NCBI GenBank assembly: GCA_003506435.1
Contig: DOAQ01000030.1
Location: 20,111-84,110, forward strand
Source of the DNA: Prolixibacteraceae bacterium
GTDB taxonomy: Bacteria; Bacteroidota; Bacteroidia; Bacteroidales; Prolixibacteraceae
Direction: 5' to 3'
Length of the DNA: 64,000 bases
The notes beneath the pieces are model-generated. The model was not told where the DNA came from. It searched no databases and was given only the letters and a program-made list of their open reading frames with translations. Shown one piece after another: positions 37,060 through 44,373 of the stretch; within the stretch, counting starts at the first letter, position 1; the number at the start of each line of letters is the position of its first letter. The translations under genes were made by a program, and so were the position numbers.

Positions 37060-39087
37060 ATGAAAAAGAAAGGTGTTCTTTTTTTCTTAATTCTGCTATT
37101 TGTAAATAGCCTCCATGTAAATGTATATAGTCAGAATAAAATTGTCAGGGAGCAATCAGATTTTGAAAATTTCCTGCCATCCGGAAAATTTGTAATTGGC
37201 ACGAATTACTGGGCATCACATGCAGGACCGGAAATGTGGTCGGATTGGAGGCCGGATATTGTGGAGCAGGATCTGAAAAAATTGTCCGGAGCCGGGATTA
37301 AAACACTAAGAGTTTTTGTAACATGGACTGATTTTCAGCCCCTTGATTTACTGCTTGAAACAAATGGTAACCCAAAAGAATTTCGGATAGATGAAATGCC
37401 TCTTCCTGATGATATTGCAGGAAAGGCTGGTGTTAATAAAAAAGCTGTTGCTCATTTTGAAGAGTTCGCTTCGCTTGCGGAAAAATATAATATGAAACTG
37501 ATTGTTGCGCTTTTGACGGGTCACATGAGCGGTCGAAATTTTATTCCTGATCCGTTTAAACTTATGAATCCGGTTTCAAATCCAAAAGCAATACAATGGG
37601 AGATCCGATTTGTCGATTATTTTGTTTCGAGATTTAAGGATGAACCTTCAATTATTGCATGGGAATTAGGTAATGAATGTGACCTTTTATGGAATGTTCA
37701 ATCTTCTGAAGAAGCATGGTGCTGGATGTCCCATATTACCAAAACAATAAAAGCAAAAGATCAAAGCCGACCTGTTCTTTCCGGAATATCAAGAGGTAAT
37801 CCTGCAAATACTCCCTGGAACGTGCAAGATATGTCGGAGTTGATGGATGTCTTAACAACTCATTTTTATCATACTTTCACTCCCTATTCTGAACAGGAGC
37901 CATTGAACACAATGCGTCCTATATTAGGTCCTATTATAAAGAATATCGAAGCAGAGGACATTGGAGGAAAACCAAGTTTTATAGAAGAATTTGGACCATT
38001 AGGCCCCTCGTTTGGAGATGATGGCCCGGACGGTGTTAAACCTGGATTTCTAAGGAGCAACCTCTTTTCAGCATGGGCACATAATTGCCGGGGATTATTC
38101 TGGTGGATTGCTTTCGATCAGGGACATTTAACGAAGGCTCCTTTCGACTGGAATTCGAGAGGAAGCGAGTATGGCCTTTGGTATCCGGATGGAAGCCCGA
38201 AACCTGTTTTAACCGAAATCCAGAAATTTTCAAAATTCTTATCCGGATTTGAGTATTCTTCTCTTCCTGAAAGAATTATTGACGGAGTTTGTATATTAAC
38301 CGAAGGCCAGGATAATTGGGCCGTAGCTTACAGTTCTTTCATCCTCGCAAAACAAGCAGGGATAGACATTAATTACCAATATTGTTCACAGCCATTAAAA
38401 AGTGCAGGAATATACTTTCTGCCAGGTATAAATGGTGCAGGGGTGATAAGTAAACACCGGATGCAGGAATTATTGCAAAAGGTAAAAGAAGGTGCCATCC
38501 TGTATATATCGAATGACAACGGACATATTGGCCCCGGGTTCTCCGAATTTACCGGGATCAGAATACAGTCATATACAAAAGGGACCTTCAATGATATGAT
38601 TACCATGAATAATACCAGGGACAAACTAGAGCTAAGTACCGGTGTTAAATGTATCTTACAGACCGAGAAAGCAAAAATTCTGGCCGTCGATCAGAATGGA
38701 AATCCTGCATTTACCTGCAACAACTATGGTAAAGGGAAGATTTTTTTCCTGAATTATCCTTTGGAGGATTTTTTAGCGAAGAAGTCAGGAGTTTTCGATG
38801 GTAATAATAAAACAGCATATCAGGAAATTTACAATGAGGTCAAAAAAAGTATGCCTTCATCAAAAATTCTATTAACGACCAGCAATAAAGTTGGTTTTAC
38901 AGAGCATATTGTAAATAATAGTACGCGCTTAATTATAGCTGTCAATTATTACCCATCTATCGAAAACATCACGATTGAATTAAAAGATGGATGGAAAATC
39001 TCCAAAACCTTTTATGGAAAAAATATAAGAAATGAGATTGAATTACATCCGAATGACGCTGTCGTGTTTTCCATCGAAAAATTGTAA
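37060..39087 (+). CDS. GH5-like (clan GH-A) exported glycoside hydrolase
   Basis: Exported enzyme of 675 residues, signal peptide about 1-25. Residues about 40-400 form a TIM barrel of clan GH-A: FVIGTNYWASHAGPEMWSDW, IKTLRVFVTWTDFQP, IIAWELGNECDL with likely acid/base E206, and KPSFIEEFGPLG with likely nucleophile E310. A Trp-rich FWWIAFDQGH follows. Residues about 420-675 form an extra region with a glutamine-amidotransferase-like flavour (AGIYFLPGINGAG, GAILYISNDNGHIG) and a beta-rich tail, as in some GH42-like architectures. It is closest to GH5 or GH2-like mannanase/galactosidase folds; the family number and substrate are uncertain. Confidence 0.82.
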   Translation: MKKKGVLFFLILLFVNSLHVNVYSQNKIVREQSDFENFLPSGKFVIGTNYWASHAGPEMWSDWRPDIVEQDLKKLSGAGIKTLRVFVTWTDFQPLDLLLETNGNPKEFRIDEMPLPDDIAGKAGVNKKAVAHFEEFASLAEKYNMKLIVALLTGHMSGRNFIPDPFKLMNPVSNPKAIQWEIRFVDYFVSRFKDEPSIIAWELGNECDLLWNVQSSEEAWCWMSHITKTIKAKDQSRPVLSGISRGNPANTPWNVQDMSELMDVLTTHFYHTFTPYSEQEPLNTMRPILGPIIKNIEAEDIGGKPSFIEEFGPLGPSFGDDGPDGVKPGFLRSNLFSAWAHNCRGLFWWIAFDQGHLTKAPFDWNSRGSEYGLWYPDGSPKPVLTEIQKFSKFLSGFEYSSLPERIIDGVCILTEGQDNWAVAYSSFILAKQAGIDINYQYCSQPLKSAGIYFLPGINGAGVISKHRMQELLQKVKEGAILYISNDNGHIGPGFSEFTGIRIQSYTKGTFNDMITMNNTRDKLELSTGVKCILQTEKAKILAVDQNGNPAFTCNNYGKGKIFFLNYPLEDFLAKKSGVFDGNNKTAYQEIYNEVKKSMPSSKILLTTSNKVGFTEHIVNNSTRLIIAVNYYPSIENITIELKDGWKISKTFYGKNIRNEIELHPNDAVVFSIEKL

Positions 39088-39219
39088 AAGATCTTCTCGA
39101 AAAGCGTTTGAAAAGCGATGCAATTATGAAAAGTATTCATTCAATTCTATTCTGACAGATAAAATTAATCTCAGATTTTTAATAAAAATATCAAAGTCTA
39201 ATTAATCAAAAACTCTAAA

Positions 39220-40332
39220 ATGGATATAGCTATGTTTAAAAAAAAGACAATCTTACTATTTGCTTTTTCTATTGTATTATCGACACTAATGGCTCAGAAA
39301 ACAAATCCCAGGATTAAACTTGGCGCCTATTATTTTGCAGGTTGGGCAGGGCAGTGCAGGCACGATGATGGGATGCCCGGGAATGAATGGGCAAAAGGGA
39401 TGCCCTCTCATTTTACAAAAAAACTGGCCACCGAATTTGCCGGGCGTACGCCTGTCTGGGGGTGGCGCGACGACACCGCTGGACTGATGGAACACCAAAT
39501 TGACATGGCTGCCGATCACGGGATCAGTTACTTTTCGTTTTGCTGGTATTGGGCCAATAATAAGGGAGCCATTAATCCCGCAGCTATTGAAAAAGATGAC
39601 AAACATTTGCCCATGAAACTATTCATGGAAGCCGGGAATAACCACCGGATGGATTTTTGTCTTTTAGTGGCCAATCATGCCGGATTTGAAATTGTAGGCA
39701 CTGAAGCATGGAAGCAGGCTGCCGATTACTGGATTGCCAATTATTTTAAACATCCCCGCTACTTAAAAATGGACGGTAAACCACTTGTCGTGATCTTTTC
39801 CTCCCGCGGAGGCGACCGCGAGGGGCTAAAATACCTACAGGAAGCATCGCTCAAGGCAGGGTTCCCCGGAGTTGAGATTGCTTGCTGTTCTCAGGCGAAT
39901 ATTGCCGATGGATATTCGATAAAGACCCATTATACCATTACGCCAGGGTATGGGCAACCTTCCGAAAAACATCCGTATTCAGAATTGGTTCAGGCTCATG
40001 TCGAGAAATGGAATAATGTAGCAAAAGAACTGCCATATATCCCTGTCGCAACGGTAGGATGGGACCGCCGTCCCTGGGAAGCGCCTGATGGCTTGGGAAA
40101 AGGGGTGGAAACATCGTGGTATTTTGAAGGGAATACACCGGCAGCATTCAAAGATTTTCTTCAGAAAATGGTTGATTGGATGGATACACATCCGCAACAA
40201 ACTACTAAAGACCGGCTTGCCGTAATTTATGCCTGGAACGAAATCGGTGAAGGAGGGTGGCTCGTCCCGTGCAAAGACGATCCCGATGGCGCTTATCTGG
40301 ATGCTGTCAGGGAAATTGTGTACGGCTTATAA
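39220..40332 (+). CDS. Exported WbsX/GH99-like enzyme
   Basis: Protein of 370 residues with a signal peptide (STLMAQ); a second ATG four codons in is also possible. It matches the WbsX/GH99-like family: IKLGAYYFAGWAG at the start, MAADHGISYFSFCWYWAN, MKLFMEAGNNHRMDFCLLVANH, YLKMDGKPLVVIFSSRG and a terminal VIYAWNEIGEGGWLVP whose Asn-Glu is the expected catalytic end of the barrel. Relatives occur both in O-antigen clusters and, exported as here, in catabolic loci. In this context an endo-acting glycosidase is the best guess. It follows the GH5-like gene by 132 bases and precedes the GH28-like gene by 37. Confidence 0.85.
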   Translation: MDIAMFKKKTILLFAFSIVLSTLMAQKTNPRIKLGAYYFAGWAGQCRHDDGMPGNEWAKGMPSHFTKKLATEFAGRTPVWGWRDDTAGLMEHQIDMAADHGISYFSFCWYWANNKGAINPAAIEKDDKHLPMKLFMEAGNNHRMDFCLLVANHAGFEIVGTEAWKQAADYWIANYFKHPRYLKMDGKPLVVIFSSRGGDREGLKYLQEASLKAGFPGVEIACCSQANIADGYSIKTHYTITPGYGQPSEKHPYSELVQAHVEKWNNVAKELPYIPVATVGWDRRPWEAPDGLGKGVETSWYFEGNTPAAFKDFLQKMVDWMDTHPQQTTKDRLAVIYAWNEIGEGGWLVPCKDDPDGAYLDAVREIVYGL

Positions 40333-40369
40333 AACAATTGGATATTAATTTGTTGCTAAAAATAAATTT

Positions 40370-41929
40370 ATGCGCAATCTATCTTTTTTTATACTTGTAC
40401 TGGCTGCCTGCAATAGTTTCGGCCCCCGTATAAAAACATACCCTGCGCCGAAGGGAGAACCCCGGTCTGTTGATTTTCAAATGACTGTAAACGAACAGCC
40501 TGTATTTGTTTATCAGGCAAGGGTTTCAAAATATCCGGTCAACCAACTTTACCCGGGTTACCAGAGACCAATTTCTCAAACTGAAATCGCTTCGTTTGCT
40601 TATTTTGATTTCGAAGGCGAAGTGACCCTTCGTATTACCTCTGCTTCAGAAATAAAAACAGTGAACATCAGTCCGAGAGAATTTGGGATTGTCCCTGTAG
40701 TAAAGGGTAACACTATTGAACTGAAATTATCAGAACCACTACAGTTTTCAATTGAAGTAAATGGATACCATCATGCCCTGCACATTTTTGCCAATCCGTT
40801 AGAAACCGGACAACTTGACAAAGATGATCCGAAAGTGCATTATTTTGGGCCTGGGATACATGAAGCAGGAAAAATTAATATAGAAAGCGGAGAAACTGTT
40901 TATATTGATGGAGGAGCTGTTGTTTACGGATATATTAGCAGCGAGAATGCCCGCGATATACGAATTGCAGGCAGGGGAATTCTCGATGCAAGCAAAATTG
41001 AGCGGAAAGAAGCGCCAGCCATGATTTCGTTGAAAAAAGTGATAAATGCATCTGTCAACGGGATAATTCTCAGGGATTCCCACGAATGGGCTATTATTCC
41101 GTTCAACTGCGATAGCGTTGTTTTCGATAACCTAAAACTGATCGGGTTCTGGCGCTACAATTCAGATGGGGTGGATATTGTTAGTTGCAAAAATATTCAA
41201 TTTAAAAATTCGTTTATCCGCTCGTTCGATGACAATTTTGTTGTCCGTGGAACCAGACGGGGATATACAGAACCCTACACAATTATTGAGAATATTACTG
41301 TTGATAATTGTGTTTTCTGGAACGATTGGGGAAGGGCTATTGAAATTGGTTGTAGCGTTGTTATCGACACCATCAAAAACGTTACCTTCTCGAATTGTCA
41401 GATTCCACATTTCACCGCAGTTGCTTTGGATATTCAAAATTGCGACCGGGGGTATATTAAAGATATCCAGTTTGAAGATATTGCTATCGAAGGGTTTATT
41501 TCTGATAGCCTGACCATCGGTTCCAATCCCATCGTGCCTCGTGCATGGGGCAAAATTGCAGTGTTGGGAATTTACTCAACTTTTTATTCCGCAGACACGG
41601 TGCAGGGAAATATCAGCGATATTTATTTTAATAATATCCGGTATTACAGTAGTCCCAAACTAACGGATAGTCTGGTCGCTTTTGAGCCTGTCATTTTTGA
41701 TAAAAACATCACATTAAAAGACTATGATGAATTCATTAGGGATAATATCTATTTCGGGGATATTGAGTTTAATACGACCCATGATGCCATGTTCTACTTT
41801 TCCGGTTTCGACAGTATCCATCAGATTAAGAATGTCTTCATTAAAGATCTTTTTGTTGACGGGAAAAAAGTGACTGATCCGGGAACAGTGGGTAAAAATG
41901 AATTTGTACAAAATATTTCAATAGATTAA
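40370..41929 (+). CDS. GH28-like right-handed beta-helix lipoprotein lacking the GHG histidine
   Basis: Lipoprotein of 519 residues, lipobox LAAC at C14. An N-terminal sandwich (about 25-135) precedes a beta-helix. N264-S-D266-G and D287-D288 reproduce the NTD and DD acids of GH28 polygalacturonases with the same 21-residue spacing. In place of the GH28 Gly-His-Gly-Leu-Ser-Ile-Gly there is GRAIEIG (321-327), so the histidine is replaced by arginine and the active site must differ. PUL proteins of this kind are often annotated as polygalacturonase. Exo-action on a uronide, galactoside or related sugar is possible; the substrate is not clear. Confidence 0.82.
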   Translation: MRNLSFFILVLAACNSFGPRIKTYPAPKGEPRSVDFQMTVNEQPVFVYQARVSKYPVNQLYPGYQRPISQTEIASFAYFDFEGEVTLRITSASEIKTVNISPREFGIVPVVKGNTIELKLSEPLQFSIEVNGYHHALHIFANPLETGQLDKDDPKVHYFGPGIHEAGKINIESGETVYIDGGAVVYGYISSENARDIRIAGRGILDASKIERKEAPAMISLKKVINASVNGIILRDSHEWAIIPFNCDSVVFDNLKLIGFWRYNSDGVDIVSCKNIQFKNSFIRSFDDNFVVRGTRRGYTEPYTIIENITVDNCVFWNDWGRAIEIGCSVVIDTIKNVTFSNCQIPHFTAVALDIQNCDRGYIKDIQFEDIAIEGFISDSLTIGSNPIVPRAWGKIAVLGIYSTFYSADTVQGNISDIYFNNIRYYSSPKLTDSLVAFEPVIFDKNITLKDYDEFIRDNIYFGDIEFNTTHDAMFYFSGFDSIHQIKNVFIKDLFVDGKKVTDPGTVGKNEFVQNISID

Positions 41930-41991
41930 AAATGACCCGCAGGAAACCATTGATTTGTTTATTTACCGGTATAATTTAAAAATGACCCGCA
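41926..41991. repeat. 16-bp direct duplication 50 bp apart with a mini-ORF
   Basis: TTAAAAATGACCCGCA occurs at 41926-41941 and 41976-41991. The first copy includes the stop codon of the GH28-like gene; the second includes the start of the next gene. The first ATG (41932) opens a 15-codon ORF, MTRRKPLICLFTGII, that stops at 41977-41979, two bases before the ATG of the LamG-like gene. It looks like a short duplication that reused the start context. Confidence 0.75.
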
Positions 41992-42848
41992 TTTTAATTC
42001 TTATATTTCTTTTCGGACATCTTGGCTGCATCGGAAAAACTTCTTTATTACCCCAGAATGAAGATCTAATGAACCGGATTAAATCTATTAAAGGTTTAAT
42101 TGCTTTATGGGATTTCAAAGAAGAAGAGGGATACGCCAGGAAAGCTGATGGGATCGGGGAATTTCCTCTCGTTGAAATGAACGGGACCCTTCCCCGTATC
42201 AAAGAGGGACCCCTGTCTGGTTATTCAGCACAATTTGGCAATAATGCTTACCTGATGTTGCCTAATAAAAAATGCAAGGAGTTAAACTTATATGGGGAAG
42301 GTCAGGGTGTTACCGTGGTCGCCTGGGTGAAATGGAGTGGCGAACAAACAGGATTTGTTGGCGGGATGTGGAACGAATATGAGGAGGGAGGCAAACGTCA
42401 GTATGGGCTTTTTGTTTCACTCCCGCATTACAACGGTAGAAATCAAGTGTGCGGACATATTTCTAAAACGGGCAAACCCACACCGCCATTCCCCTACTCA
42501 ATTGATTACTCGGCCAGCAAACAGGAAGTTCCTCCCAATGAATGGGCTTGTATCGCTTTTTTGTTCGATGGAGAATTTATCAAATCCTATTTGAACGGTA
42601 AATTTGAACCACGCGAACCCGAACTGATTGACCACACTTCTGGTTTTGAAGGTTACCCTGATGGGATCATCCAGACAAAAAACCCCTATTATTTTAAAGA
42701 ATGGATGGGGAACAATGGATCAGATTTCACGGTAGGAGCGGTTTTATTGAAATCAGGAATGGGTAACTTTTTCAAAGGGCAAATAGGAGGATTGGCAGTT
42801 TTTAACCGGGTACTGTCAGAGGCAGAAATGCAGAAATTCATACCTTGA
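41982..42848 (+). CDS. LamG/concanavalin A-like lectin lipoprotein
   Basis: Lipoprotein of 288 residues. I choose the ATG at 41982, which gives lipobox HLGC at C16; an in-frame TTG 27 bases upstream is less likely. The body is a LamG/ConA-like jelly roll: IALWDFKEEEGYARKADG, VTVVAWVKWSGEQTGFVGG, EWACIAFLFDGEFIKSYLNG, FKGQIGGLAVFNRVLSEAEM. The KGQIGGLAVFNRVLS ending is the classic last strand of such domains. No catalytic residues are evident, so it probably binds glycan at the surface, perhaps in place of the SusE-type lipoproteins that this locus lacks. Confidence 0.85.
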   Translation: MTRILILIFLFGHLGCIGKTSLLPQNEDLMNRIKSIKGLIALWDFKEEEGYARKADGIGEFPLVEMNGTLPRIKEGPLSGYSAQFGNNAYLMLPNKKCKELNLYGEGQGVTVVAWVKWSGEQTGFVGGMWNEYEEGGKRQYGLFVSLPHYNGRNQVCGHISKTGKPTPPFPYSIDYSASKQEVPPNEWACIAFLFDGEFIKSYLNGKFEPREPELIDHTSGFEGYPDGIIQTKNPYYFKEWMGNNGSDFTVGAVLLKSGMGNFFKGQIGGLAVFNRVLSEAEMQKFIP

Positions 42849-42889
42849 TCCACATAACACTAGAAGCGGATGAATAATAACAAAATTCT

Positions 42890-44185
42890 ATGGCATACAA
42901 ATTAAAACTTCCATTTCTGATTTTTCTCTTTTTTGTGATGTCAGAAGTAACATTTTCTCAGGTTCTGGCCCAATGGAGGGGCTTTAATCGCAGCGGAATC
43001 TACGGCGAGCATGAGTTGATGGACTATTGGCCGAATAACGGGCCTGAAATGATTTGGGCTACAGAAACAATTGGAGCTGGCTACGCTTCCCCTGCCGTTA
43101 CGAAAGACAAATTGTATGTAAACGGAGAGATAGATAGTACCAGCTATTTATTTGTTTTTGACCTCCAGGGGAAATTGCTATGGAAAGCGCCCAATGGGAA
43201 AGAGTTTTTTGGTGAAGGTTATTCGAAAAGCTTTCCAGGTGCACGTTCTACTCCCTCTGTTTATGCTGACTTGGTTTATGTGTCCTCAGGGAACGGTAGA
43301 ATTGCTTGCTTCGATGCAATAACCGGTAATAGTCAATGGTCTGTCGATATGGTAAATGATTTGGGTGGAAAGAGGAGTCAATTCGGGTATTCAGAATCGT
43401 TACTGGTGGACGAAAAATTGGTTTATTGCTTCCCGGGTGGGGACCAAATTAATTTTGCTGCGTTAGACCGGTTTACAGGTAAAACAATATGGACATCAAA
43501 AGCACTGGGCGATAGAGCGTCATTCTGCTCTCCGGTCTTTATCGATTTAAAAGAACTCAAAATATTGGTCACATTATCAAAAGAATACCTTGTCGGACTG
43601 GATTGTCAGACAGGAGAACTTTTATGGTCGCACAAACTGGATTCTGTGGTTATCGAAGGGGAACATTGTAACACCCCGGTTTATTCCGATGGTTTCATTT
43701 ATTATACCGCCGGTGATAAAAATGGCAACGGGGCCGTTAAATTATCCTTGTCTGCTGACGGAAGAACTATTAAAGAAGTTTGGAGAAACCGTAACGTGGA
43801 CAATGCTTTTGGCGGGATGATAAAAATCGGGCCTTATTTGTATAGTACAGTCAAGTCTAACAAGTTGAAGTGCGTAGATGTGAATACTGGAAGTGTAGTC
43901 GATTCAATGTCAAATGTGAGAGGGAGCTTAATTTATGCTGATAGTTTACTCTATGGTTATACCTACAATGGGGATGTAAAACTCATTAAATCCAGGGCAA
44001 TGGGGAAAATGGAATTGATCAGTAAATTTAAATGTGACAAAGGGACCCAGGAACATTTTTCTCATCCGGTCATTTCAAATGGTGTACTCTACATCAGGCA
44101 TGGGAAAGCATTGATGGCATATAATATAAGAAAAGAGAAAATTACGGATACAAACCGGGAGTGTATTAGAGAAGAAACACACTAA
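42890..44185 (+). CDS. PQQ-type beta-propeller repeat protein, exported
   Basis: Exported protein of 431 residues (signal about 1-27). It has repeated PQQ-like blades: LFVFDLQGKLLWKAP, GRIACFDAITGNSQWSVDM, AALDRFTGKTIWTSK, LVGLDCQTGELLWSHKL, TIKEVWRNRN and KCVDVNTGSVVDSM. Such propellers include quinoprotein dehydrogenases and the BamB scaffold. None of the quinoprotein disulphide or metal-site residues is obvious, so a binding or scaffolding role is at least as likely as oxidation. It lies between the LamG-like lipoprotein and the GH2 enzyme. Function unknown. Confidence 0.83.
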   Translation: MAYKLKLPFLIFLFFVMSEVTFSQVLAQWRGFNRSGIYGEHELMDYWPNNGPEMIWATETIGAGYASPAVTKDKLYVNGEIDSTSYLFVFDLQGKLLWKAPNGKEFFGEGYSKSFPGARSTPSVYADLVYVSSGNGRIACFDAITGNSQWSVDMVNDLGGKRSQFGYSESLLVDEKLVYCFPGGDQINFAALDRFTGKTIWTSKALGDRASFCSPVFIDLKELKILVTLSKEYLVGLDCQTGELLWSHKLDSVVIEGEHCNTPVYSDGFIYYTAGDKNGNGAVKLSLSADGRTIKEVWRNRNVDNAFGGMIKIGPYLYSTVKSNKLKCVDVNTGSVVDSMSNVRGSLIYADSLLYGYTYNGDVKLIKSRAMGKMELISKFKCDKGTQEHFSHPVISNGVLYIRHGKALMAYNIRKEKITDTNRECIREETH

Positions 44186-44313
44186 CTCAATTATCAGTTA
44201 AAATGGAGCAGTTTCCATGCGCAAACAAAAACAGAAAGTCCAACCCCCGGGGTTAAACTAATTTGGCCGCAATTGACCGACTTTTGCCCATAAACCGGAA
44301 TATCTCCGGTTCA

Positions 44314-44337
44314 AAAATTCAAATTAGATTTTTAAGT
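44314..44337 (+). repeat. 24-bp direct repeat, copy 1 (upstream of GH2)
   Basis: The 24 bases, beginning AAAATTCAAATT and ending TTTTTAAGT, recur without mismatch at 47245-47268. This copy ends 36 bases before the GH2 start codon. The remaining gap since the PQQ gene (44186-44313) holds no clear gene. Confidence 0.9.
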
Positions 44338-44373
44338 GAAATAATATTCATACAATTACAAAACAACAAATTA

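Noticed and set aside
44263..44373. N-terminal extension of the GH2 protein
   Set aside because: It translates the direct repeat and gives no signal peptide; the ATG at 44374 does.
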